Source: Bacillota bacterium (GTDB taxonomy: Bacteria; Bacillota; Clostridia; Christensenellales; Aristaeellaceae). From it: 6,812 bases of DNA. How positions within the stretch are numbered: the first letter of the stretch is position 1; each line of letters begins with the position of its first letter. The translations under genes and the position numbers were made by a program. Below, one piece after another: positions 1 to 5,413 of the stretch. The stretch is from assembly GCA_023392395.1 (NCBI GenBank), contig JAEVZE010000411.1, positions 1-6,812 of the forward strand, read 5' to 3'. The notes beneath the pieces are model-generated. The model was not told the DNA's origin. It saw only the letters and a program-made list of their open reading frames with translations, and did no database searches.

Positions 1-64
1 CCACCGATTGAAACGGGCTGCCCGGCATGTAGATGTGGCTGAGCGCCCTCACTTCAATCGACAA
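1..64 (-). CDS. ecfA2: ECF transporter ATPase EcfA2, N-terminal fragment
   Basis: This is the start of the second ATPase of an energy-coupling-factor transporter, which together with EcfA1 powers uptake through EcfT and substrate-binding S components at the membrane. Only 21 codons lie in the window; the gene runs off its left edge. Reading from a TTG at 64-62 gives MSIEVRALSHIYMPGSPFQS then V. This resembles the typical EcfA2 opening, where a short beta strand is followed by a HxYxPG(S/T)PF stretch before the first core strand. The start overlaps the last 16 bases of ecfA1 in another frame, and a GGTGG stretch at 69-73 could serve as a weak ribosome binding site. GTG at 52-50 is an alternative start but would remove the conserved SIEV strand. 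Identity rests on a short motif plus the ecfA1 neighbour, so it is an inference with fair support. No Walker motif is visible here. Confidence 0.72.
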   Translation of the reverse strand, partial: MSIEVRALSHIYMPGSPFQSV

Positions 65-871
65 AGTTCCACCACCATTTCATCCACCGTAAGGACGCCT
101 TTGGGGAGCGGCACGTTCTTTTCCCGGCGCTGCCCGGCCAGATCCACCATCTCTGGCACGTCCAGCCCCAGCGAGCGAACGACCTCCACCTGTTCGAATA
201 CTTCCGCGGGCGCGCCTTCTAGCGCGATCTTGCCCTTGTCCATCACGATCAGACGGCCGGCCAGCGAGGCTTCCCGCATGAAGTGGGTGATCCAGACGAC
301 CGTGATGTCCTCGCGGTTCAGCTTCTGCGCGATGGCCATCGTCCCGCCGCCCGGCCGGGTCCAGCATGGCGGTGGCCTCGTCGAACACGATCACGTCCGG
401 TCGCATGGCGATCACGCCCGCGATGGCGACGCGCTGCTTCTGTCCGCCGGACAGCATGTGCGGCGCGTGACGCGCGTATTGCAGCATGCCTACCATCTCC
501 AGCGCCTCGTCTACGCGCGTGCGGATCTCCGGGCTCGGCACGCCGATGTTCTCCAGGCCAAACGCCACGTCTTCTTCGACCACGGTGGCAACCAACTGGT
601 TGTCTGGGTTCTGGAATACCATGCCGCAGTGGCGGCGCACTTCCCAGGCGTTGTCTTTCCCCGTCGTATCCAGCCCCGCCACTACGACGCGGCCTTCCGC
701 CGGCAAAAACAGCGCGTTGATCAATTTCGCCAGCGTGGATTTCCCGCTGCCGTTGTGTCCGAGCACCGCCACGAACTCGCCCTTTTCGACGCACATCGTG
801 ACGCCGTCCACCGCCATTTTCTGGTCTTCGCCATAACGATAGCGAACGTTTTCCACTTCGATAATGGACAC
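49..871 (-). CDS. ecfA1: ECF transporter ATPase EcfA1, frameshifted
   Basis: This is a cytoplasmic ABC ATPase of the CbiO/EcfA family, which hydrolyses ATP to drive vitamin or metal-ion uptake. Numbered from GTG at 871-869, the Walker A motif GHNGSGKST is at residues 38-46, the Q-loop Gln at 87 (FQNPDNQ, typical of EcfA), the signature LSGGQKQR at 140-147, Walker B VIVFDEAT at 160-167, and the D-loop MLD at 169-171. Just after DPAGRR (343-340) the frame breaks, and the expected continuation MAIAQKLN... with the H-loop WITHF follows in the next frame from 339 to the TGA at 51-49. A two-base deletion, for example GACGTCATG reduced to GACGATG, restores a protein of about 274 residues, the usual family length. 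A one-base insertion is the alternative. I prefer GTG 871 to TTG 892 because GGGGGT (878-883) is a suitable ribosome binding site and the promoter -10 sits at 901-906. The break may be a real mutation or an assembly error. Confidence 0.88.
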
Positions 872-900
872 CGCTTCACCCCCATGATCCAAGGCGTTTC

Positions 901-929
901 ATTATATCATTTTCACGTTAAAATCGCAG
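901..929 (-). promoter_or_regulatory. Extended -10 promoter for the ecfA genes
   Basis: On the minus strand, 909-901 reads TGATATAAT. This is a perfect TATAAT box preceded by the TG of an extended -10 element. The -35 position (929-924, CTGCGA, 17-bp spacing) matches TTGACA at only three of six bases, as is common for extended -10 promoters. Transcription would start near 894, giving a leader of about 23 bases that contains the GGGGGT ribosome binding site of ecfA1. A start codon at 892 would leave almost no leader, so this promoter also supports the GTG start at 871. The assignment rests on motif matching only. Confidence 0.6.
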
Positions 930-956
930 CAATTCGGGCAATCTATTTTTGCGCGC

Positions 957-985
957 TGGACAGATTAACAATTTTAGGGTATATT
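957..985 (+). promoter_or_regulatory. Sigma-70/sigma-A type promoter for the pgk operon
   Basis: TGGACA at 957-962 (five of six matches to the -35 consensus) and TATATT at 980-985 (five of six to the -10) are separated by exactly 17 bp. The expected start is near 992, giving a leader of about 53 bases before the pgk ATG. A second TATATT at 1015-1020 lacks a good -35. A dyad AACAAT-N10-ATTGTT (967-972 and 983-988) overlaps the -10 and could be an operator, but six-base arms in AT-rich DNA are weak evidence. The promoter lies back to back with the ecfA promoter in the 173-bp gap. Confidence 0.65.
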
Positions 986-1044
986 GTTCTCTGGTATTCC
1001 AGCGTATTTATTGTTATATTCTGATCAGGATAGGAGTGTGGCCC

Positions 1045-2229
1045 ATGAACAAGAAGACGGTCAAGGACATCGATGTAAAGGGCAAGAAAGTATTGGTGCG
1101 CTGCGACTTCAACGTACCGCTGGACGCGGAATTCAACATCACCGACGAAACGCGCATCAATGCCGCGCTGCCCACGATCCAGTACCTGCTCGAAAATGGC
1201 GCCGCGGTCATCCTGTGCTCACACCTGGGCCGTCCCAAGGGCGGTTTCGAGGCCAAGTACTCGCTGGCGCCGGTGGCGGCTTCCCTGAGCCAGAAGCTGG
1301 GCTTTGAAGTCAAACTGGCCAAGGACGTCGTGGGTCCGGACGCCAAGGCGCTGGCCGCGGCGGTCAAGCCGGGCGAAGCGGTGCTCCTTGAGAACGTCCG
1401 CTTCATGCCGGGCGAAGAAAAGAACGACCCCGAACTCTCCAAAGAGCTTGCTTCGATGGCCGACATCTACGTGTCCGACGCGTTCGGCACGGTGCACCGC
1501 GCGCACTCCTCCACCGCGGGCGTGGCCGCCTACCTTCCGGCGGTCGCGGGCTTCCTGATCGGCAAAGAACTGGACTTCCTGGGCGGCGCGATCTCGAACC
1601 CCGCTCGCCCCTTCGTCGCGATCCTGGGCGGCGCGAAGGTCAAGGACAAGATCGGCGTCATCACGAACCTGCTGGATAAGGTTGATTCCCTCCTGATCGG
1701 CGGCGGCATGGCCTACACCTTCATCAAGGCGCAGGGCGGCAAGATTGGCGGAAGCCTTCTGGACGAGGAGCGCCTGGGCCTGGCCAACGAACTGCTGGAA
1801 AAGGCCAAGGCCAAGGGCGTGAAACTGCTCCTGCCGGTGGACAACCTGGCGGGCGACGCCTTCTCCAACGACTGCAACATCAAGCTGGTCGATTCTTACG
1901 ACATCCCGGACGGCTTCCAGGGCATGGACATCGGCCCGAAGTCGATCGAGCTGTTCGCGGCTGAGATCGCAAAGGCCAAGACGGTGGTCTGGAACGGCCC
2001 GATGGGCGTGTTCGAAATGCCCAACTTTGCCGAAGGCACCCTGGCCATCGCCAAAGCGATGGCGGCTTCCGATGCCATCACCATCATCGGCGGCGGCGAC
2101 TCGGCGGCGGCGGTCACCCAGATGGGCCTGGCCGACAAGATGAGCCACATCTCCACCGGTGGCGGCGCGTCCCTCGAGTTCCTGGAGGGCAAGGAACTGC
2201 CCGGCGTCGCGGCGCTGAACGACAAGTAA
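1045..2229 (+). CDS. pgk: Phosphoglycerate kinase
   Basis: This cytoplasmic glycolytic enzyme transfers the acyl phosphate of 1,3-bisphosphoglycerate to ADP, giving ATP and 3-phosphoglycerate. The 394-residue length is normal for bacterial Pgk. The N-terminal substrate domain shows VRCDFNVP (17-24, with Asp21 and Asn23), SHLGRP (59-64), ENVRF (116-120, Arg119) and DAFGTVHRAH (145-154, Arg152). The C-terminal nucleotide domain shows LGGAKVKDK (194-202), VWNGPMGVFE (315-324), GGGDSAAAV (349-357) and STGGGASLEFLEGKELPG (370-387). No key residue appears to be missing. ATG 1045 is chosen because AGGAG at 1032-1036 sits 8 bases upstream and the promoter -10 is at 980-985. The frame is open back to 949, but that part lies across the promoter and gives a sequence unlike Pgk. 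It is the first gene of the pgk-tpiA-gpmI operon. Confidence 0.98.
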   Translation: MNKKTVKDIDVKGKKVLVRCDFNVPLDAEFNITDETRINAALPTIQYLLENGAAVILCSHLGRPKGGFEAKYSLAPVAASLSQKLGFEVKLAKDVVGPDAKALAAAVKPGEAVLLENVRFMPGEEKNDPELSKELASMADIYVSDAFGTVHRAHSSTAGVAAYLPAVAGFLIGKELDFLGGAISNPARPFVAILGGAKVKDKIGVITNLLDKVDSLLIGGGMAYTFIKAQGGKIGGSLLDEERLGLANELLEKAKAKGVKLLLPVDNLAGDAFSNDCNIKLVDSYDIPDGFQGMDIGPKSIELFAAEIAKAKTVVWNGPMGVFEMPNFAEGTLAIAKAMAASDAITIIGGGDSAAAVTQMGLADKMSHISTGGGASLEFLEGKELPGVAALNDK

Positions 2230-2244
2230 TCGCGTCACCAATGC

Positions 2245-2268
2245 CGGCGGGGCCTTCGGGCCCCGCCG
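2245..2268 (+). other. Perfect GC hairpin with UUCG loop between pgk and tpiA
   Basis: CGGCGGGGCC (2245-2254) and GGCCCCGCCG (2259-2268) form an uninterrupted 10-bp stem closed by a TTCG tetraloop, an exceptionally stable RNA hairpin. It is followed by TACAACCGAAATTTT rather than a run of T, so it does not look like a standard intrinsic terminator. It lies 16 bases after the pgk stop and 30 bases before the tpiA start. It may stabilise the 3' end of pgk mRNA, partly attenuate transcription, or mark a processing point that sets different levels of Pgk and TpiA. The structure is seen in the sequence; the role is inference. Confidence 0.75.
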
Positions 2269-2298
2269 TACAACCGAAATTTTAAGGAGGCAACCCCC

Positions 2299-3045
2299 AT
2301 GCGCAAACCCATCATCGCCGGCAACTGGAAAATGAACAAGACCCCCGAAGAAGCCGCCCAGTTGGTCACCGAACTGATCCCGCTCGTCAAGGACGCCAAG
2401 TGTGACGTCGTCGTCTGCCCGCCCGCGGTGTGCTTCGCCGCGGTCGCCCCCATCATCAAGGGCACCAACATCAAGCTGGGCTCCCAGAACGTGCACTTCG
2501 CACCCAAAGGTGCCTTCACGGGCGAGCTCTCCGCCGAGATGCTCAAGGCCGCGGGCTGCGAATACACCCTCATCGGCCACTCGGAGCGCCGCCAGTACTT
2601 CGGCGAGACCGACAAGACCGTCAACAAGCGCACTGTCGCGGCCGTGGCCGCGGGCCTGATCCCGATCATCTGCGTTGGCGAACTGAAGGACGAGCGCGAA
2701 GGCGGCTACACCGACGCCATCGTCGCCTACCAGACCCTGATGGCGCTGACCGGCCTGACCGGGGAGCAGATCGCGAACGTCGTCGTCGCCTACGAGCCTG
2801 TTTGGGCCATCGGCACCGGCCTCACCGCCACCGACGAGCAGGCCAACGAGACCATCGGCGTCATCCGCAAGGCCATCGCCGGCCGCTATGGCGAGGAAGT
2901 CGCCGCCAAGGTGCGCATCCAGTACGGCGGATCGATGAACCCCGGAAACGTCAAGGGCCTGATGGCACAGCCTGAAATCGACGGCGGCCTGATCGGCGGC
3001 GCCTCCCTCAAGGCTGCGGACTTCTCCCAGGTGGTGAACTTCTAA
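2299..3045 (+). CDS. tpiA: Triosephosphate isomerase
   Basis: This cytoplasmic TIM-barrel enzyme interconverts dihydroxyacetone phosphate and glyceraldehyde 3-phosphate. The 248 residues match the family's usual length. Visible active-site elements are GNWKMN (8-13, with Asn9 and Lys11), the electrophile His94 in IGHSERR (92-98), the catalytic base Glu166 in AYEPVWAIGTG (164-174) with flexible loop 6 following, and the phosphate-gripping YGGSMNPGN (209-217) and GGLIGGASL (229-237). QNVHFAPKGAFTGELS (63-78) is the usual dimer-interface loop 3 with Ala68 where Glu is common, a conservative family variation. AAGGAGG at 2284-2290, 8 bases before ATG 2299, is a strong ribosome binding site and fixes the start. 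The TAA stop overlaps the gpmI ATG by one base, so the two proteins are probably made from one message with coupled translation. Confidence 0.98.
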   Translation: MRKPIIAGNWKMNKTPEEAAQLVTELIPLVKDAKCDVVVCPPAVCFAAVAPIIKGTNIKLGSQNVHFAPKGAFTGELSAEMLKAAGCEYTLIGHSERRQYFGETDKTVNKRTVAAVAAGLIPIICVGELKDEREGGYTDAIVAYQTLMALTGLTGEQIANVVVAYEPVWAIGTGLTATDEQANETIGVIRKAIAGRYGEEVAAKVRIQYGGSMNPGNVKGLMAQPEIDGGLIGGASLKAADFSQVVNF

Positions 3046-4583
3046 TGGCCATCACCGCACTCATCATTATGGACGGGTTCGGCATCAACCCGGTCTGTGA
3101 AGGCAACGCAATTTGCGCCGCGGGCACGCCGTCCATTGACAAGCTGATCGAAAAGTACTCGATGACGCAGATCGGCGCGTCGGGGCTTTCGGTGGGCCTT
3201 CCGGACGGGCAGATGGGCAACAGCGAAGTGGGCCACCTGAACATCGGCGCGGGCCGCGTTGTGTATCAGGAACTGACCCGCATCACCAAGTCCATCCAGG
3301 ACGGCGACTTCTTTGAAAACCCGGCGCTCAACGGCGCGATCGAGGCGGCGAAGGCTAACGGCGGCAAGGTGCACTTCATCGGCCTGTGCTCCGACGGCGG
3401 CGTCCACAGCCACTTGGAGCACCTGTACGCGCTGCTTGATCTCACAAAGCGCCACGGCATGGCCGACAAGGCCTTCGTCCACTGCCTGATGGACGGCCGC
3501 GATGTGCCCCCCTCCAGCGGCAAGGACTACATCCTGACGCTTGAGGACAAGATGGCCGAGATCGGCTGCGGCAAGATCGCGACGGTCGCGGGACGCTACT
3601 GGTCGATGGACCGCGACAAGCGCTGGGACCGCGTGCAGAAGGGCTATGATGCCCTGATGGGCGTCGGACACACCGCAATCAGCGCCGCCGAGGCCATGCA
3701 GAAGTCCTACGACGACGATGTGACCGACGAATTCGTCAAGCCCACCGTGGTCATGAAAAACGGAAAGCCGGTCGCCACCATCGAGGCGGGCGATTCGGTC
3801 ATCTTCTTCAACTTCCGACCCGACCGTACCCGCGAGCTGACCCGCGCGCTGATCGAGCCCGGCTTCAAGGATTTTGAGCGCGTCGGCGGCTACAAGCCGG
3901 TGCACTTCGTGTCGATGACCCAGTACGACGCGACGTTCACCAACCTGGACATCGCTTTCCGCCCGGACGGCCTCAAAAACACCATGGGCGAATACCTGGC
4001 CAATCTGGGCAAGACGCAATTGCGCATCGCCGAAACCGAAAAGTACGCCCACGTCACCTTCTTCTTCAACGGCGGCGTGGAAGCGCCCAACCCCGGCGAG
4101 GACCGCGCGCTGATCCCGTCGCCCAAGGTCGCCACCTACGACCTGAAGCCCGAGATGAGCGCCTATGAAGTCACCGAGGAAGCCGTAAAGCGCGTGCTGT
4201 CTGGCAAATATGACCTGATGGTGCTCAACTTTGCCAACTGCGACATGGTGGGCCACACCGGCATCATGGAAGCCGCGATCAAGGCCGTGCGCACGGTAGA
4301 CGAATGCGTGGGCAAGGTGGTGGACGCGGTACTGCAGATGGGCGGCAAGGCCCTGGTCACCGCGGACCACGGCAACGCCGACCAGATGGTGGACCCGGTG
4401 ACCTGCGAACCCTTCACCGCTCACACCACAAACCCCGTGCCCCTCTTGGTGATCGACCCGGCGCACCCCAAGCACGCCCTCGCCACCGGCGGGCGGCTGT
4501 GCGATCTGTCGCCGACGCTGCTGCACATGATGGGCGTCCCGCAGCCTGCCGAGATGACCGGCAAGTGCCTCATTCTGGACTAA
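3045..4583 (+). CDS. gpmI: 2,3-bisphosphoglycerate-independent phosphoglycerate mutase
   Basis: This alkaline-phosphatase-fold enzyme interconverts 3- and 2-phosphoglycerate through a phosphoserine intermediate using two divalent metal ions, usually Mn2+ in Bacillota. It has 512 residues, the normal length. The metal ligand Asp10 lies in IIMDGFGIN (7-15) and the nucleophile Ser60 in GQMGNSEVGHLNIGAGR (55-71). The inserted phosphotransferase-side domain shows SDGGVHSH (116-123), CLMDGRDVPP (147-156) and AGRYWSMDRDKRWDR (182-196). Substrate-binding FNFRPDRTREL is at 255-265 and Lys333 at 331-334. Metal ligands Asp400 and His404 sit in NCDMVGHTG (398-406), Asp441-His442 in TADHGNAD (439-446), and His460 in FTAHTTNPVP. 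All expected catalytic residues are present. The ATG is embedded in the tpiA stop (TAATG), with a modest GGTGGTGA-type site inside the end of tpiA at 3030-3037. A strong terminator hairpin follows. Confidence 0.98.
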   Translation: MAITALIIMDGFGINPVCEGNAICAAGTPSIDKLIEKYSMTQIGASGLSVGLPDGQMGNSEVGHLNIGAGRVVYQELTRITKSIQDGDFFENPALNGAIEAAKANGGKVHFIGLCSDGGVHSHLEHLYALLDLTKRHGMADKAFVHCLMDGRDVPPSSGKDYILTLEDKMAEIGCGKIATVAGRYWSMDRDKRWDRVQKGYDALMGVGHTAISAAEAMQKSYDDDVTDEFVKPTVVMKNGKPVATIEAGDSVIFFNFRPDRTRELTRALIEPGFKDFERVGGYKPVHFVSMTQYDATFTNLDIAFRPDGLKNTMGEYLANLGKTQLRIAETEKYAHVTFFFNGGVEAPNPGEDRALIPSPKVATYDLKPEMSAYEVTEEAVKRVLSGKYDLMVLNFANCDMVGHTGIMEAAIKAVRTVDECVGKVVDAVLQMGGKALVTADHGNADQMVDPVTCEPFTAHTTNPVPLLVIDPAHPKHALATGGRLCDLSPTLLHMMGVPQPAEMTGKCLILD

Positions 4584-4596
4584 AGGACCACAAACC

Positions 4597-4626
4597 AAAG
4601 CCCCGCGGCATTTGCCGCGGGGCTTT
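4597..4626 (+). terminator. Terminator hairpin after gpmI
   Basis: AAAGCCCCGCGGC (4597-4609) pairs perfectly with GCCGCGGGGCTTT (4614-4626) across an ATTT loop, 13 bases after the gpmI stop. On the plus strand it ends in TTTAAAG, and on the minus strand it is followed by TTTGGTTTGT. It could therefore work in both directions, ending gpmI transcription and catching leftward transcription from the acetyltransferase gene. Confidence 0.85.
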
Positions 4627-4827
4627 AAAGCATCGACAAAACCTGTGGTTTTGTCGATGCAAAGGAAAGGAACTGCGTGCGCCAGAATTTCTTCGGAATT
4701 TCCGGGAGGCGCACTGACTGGGGGTAATGTTTCTTCCTCCAGTTTTCGTACTGATGGAAGAAACACGATTCCGGCGCGCTGGTCGCCGGAATCAATGATA
4801 GCCCCTTGAGACTTTATTGATGATCTG
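4627..4827. ncRNA. Candidate structured RNA or 3' UTR between convergent genes
   Basis: This gene-free stretch of 201 bases is about 49% GC, lower than its coding neighbours, and is largely made of potential helices. They are the 14-bp repeat (4630-4660); a stem GTGCGCC/GGCGCAC (4677-4683 with 4708-4714) with an inner GAATTT/GAATTT helix using two G-U pairs; GTTTCTTCC/GGAAGAAAC (4729-4737 with 4756-4764) with an inner CAGT/ACTG; and a perfect 10-bp stem GATTCCGGCG/CGCCGGAATC (4767-4776 with 4784-4793). GGGGTAAT/ATAGCCCC (4721-4728 with 4798-4805) could close the last two into a three-way junction. Strand is unclear: wobble pairs favour plus in the second stem and the junction helix, but minus in the third stem. 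I find no convincing promoter inside. No known RNA family is recognised. It could be a standalone RNA, a 3' UTR of gpmI or of the acetyltransferase gene, or a palindromic repeat element. Confidence 0.35.
4630..4660. repeat. Perfect 14-bp inverted repeat
   Basis: GCATCGACAAAACC (4630-4643) and GGTTTTGTCGATGC (4647-4660) are exact reverse complements separated by TGT. In RNA this makes a long perfect hairpin with a tight loop. It starts four bases after the gpmI terminator and is not followed by a T run on either strand, so it is not an obvious terminator. On the plus strand the left arm could also pair, with one mismatch and one G-U, with 4813-4822 near the far end of the intergenic region. 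The local hairpin is much stronger. Confidence 0.8.
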
Positions 4828-4858
4828 AAGCCCCGCGGCAAATGCCGCAGGGCTTTTT
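4828..4858 (+). terminator. Second terminator hairpin, near copy of the first
   Basis: AAGCCCCGCGGCA (4828-4840) pairs with TGCCGCAGGGCTT (4843-4855) with one C-A mismatch, followed by a T run through 4858. This is a good plus-strand intrinsic terminator. Its left arm is identical over 13 bases to that of the hairpin at 4597-4626. On the minus strand the C-A mismatch becomes a G-U pair, but the sequence after the stem (CAGATC) lacks a T run, so it is a weaker terminator for the leftward acetyltransferase gene that ends 11 bases away. Confidence 0.75.
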
Positions 4859-4868
4859 CGTGTCCGGC

Positions 4869-5294
4869 TTATACCTTGACTCTGATCATCATGCCGGCGC
4901 CTTCATGGTCGTTCGGGCGCTCGTAAAACCCCAACTTCCGATAAAATGCTTCCTTACCTTTTGCCGACATAAGGCCGATTGCCACATTGGTTCCGGGCAT
5001 GCTTTCCCTTATGGCGTAATCCATCAACCTGCGGACAATCGCGGTCCCGACGCCGCCGTGCCGGTATTCCGGCACAACGATCACATCCTGAATGTACCAG
5101 ATCATCGCGCCGTCTCCGACGAGCCGCCCCATTCCGACGATCTGTCCATCCGAAGAAGCCGCAACCGAGAAGATCGTGTTCCGGAGGGCCTTTTCCGCCT
5201 GAGCGATCTGGGTGTGACTCCATCCAGCCTGCTCTCTCAGCCCGACAAGCGTTTCGGCCGTCAAGGCATTTTCGAGATACTCAACACCCATCAT
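4869..5294 (-). CDS. GNAT-family N-acetyltransferase
   Basis: This is a small soluble acetyltransferase of the GNAT fold, which moves an acetyl group from acetyl-CoA to an amine; the substrate cannot be told from the sequence. With the start at 5294 it has 141 residues, a complete single-domain length. The core strand and CoA-binding motif A are visible as IQDVIVVPEYRHGGVGTAIV (about residues 68-87), with the R/Q-x-x-G-x-G/A pyrophosphate loop as RHGGVG. Motif B with the conserved aromatic pair lies at EAFYRKLGFYERP (115-127). Start choice: AGGAGG at 5301-5306 directly abuts the ATG at 5300, too close for use. ATG 5294 (6-base gap) or ATG 5291 (9-base gap) is more likely, trimming two or three residues. 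The gene is leftward and converges on gpmI. It lies about 120 bp downstream of the TPR gene, so it could be cotranscribed with it, though no terminator or clear promoter is visible between them. Confidence 0.9.
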   Translation of the reverse strand: MMGVEYLENALTAETLVGLREQAGWSHTQIAQAEKALRNTIFSVAASSDGQIVGMGRLVGDGAMIWYIQDVIVVPEYRHGGVGTAIVRRLMDYAIRESMPGTNVAIGLMSAKGKEAFYRKLGFYERPNDHEGAGMMIRVKV

Positions 5295-5300
5295 CCGCAT

Positions 5301-5413
5301 CCTCCTTGAGCCGTTTTTCTTCCGGGCGGAGGGCTGATCGCGAAGTGAGCCGTTTGTGTAGCGTCCGGGCGCTGCCGCACGCGGTATAGCGTACGCGTCC
5401 CGAAAAGCGAAGG
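5301..5413. other. Intergenic gap, TPR gene to acetyltransferase gene
   Basis: These 113 bases hold the acetyltransferase ribosome binding site (AGGAGG on the minus strand at 5306-5301) and little else I can support. There is no hairpin with a T run, and no convincing -35/-10 pair on the minus strand. A GC-rich imperfect inverted sequence around 5374-5398 (CGCACGCGG versus the GCGTACGCG side) is too irregular to call. Confidence 0.4.

Noticed and set aside
340..343. Programmed ribosomal frameshift in ecfA1
   Set aside because: There is no slippery heptamer, upstream Shine-Dalgarno-like stimulator or downstream pseudoknot that I can see, and this protein family is not known to use one. A deletion or sequence error is simpler.
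8..1024. Plus-strand reading frame of 338 codons opposite ecfA1
   Set aside because: It is antisense to clear ABC ATPase motifs and runs into the AT-rich divergent promoter region, where its translation looks random.
949..1044. N-terminal extension of pgk upstream of the ATG at 1045
   Set aside because: The frame is open, but it lies across the promoter and ribosome binding site, and the sequence is hydrophobic and unlike any Pgk N-terminus.
1219..2580. Minus-strand reading frame of 453 codons across pgk and tpiA
   Set aside because: It spans two convincing genes and the hairpin between them, and its composition is that of an antisense shadow with no recognisable domain.
4661..4683. Resemblance of AAAGGAACTGCG to the T-box antiterminator motif
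   Set aside because: It lacks the conserved AGGGTGGNACCGCG core and a specifier stem, and there is no gene downstream on that strand for it to control.
4612..4809. Small plus-strand reading frame of 65 codons in the intergenic region
   Set aside because: It begins at a TTG within the gpmI terminator loop, has no ribosome binding site, and is better explained by the palindromes it covers.
3042..4841. Long minus-strand reading frame of 599 codons opposite gpmI and the structured intergenic region
   Set aside because: It starts at a TTG inside a terminator hairpin with no ribosome binding site and is rich in His, Arg, Val and Ala, as expected for the complement of a GC-rich gene. gpmI on the other strand has full family conservation.
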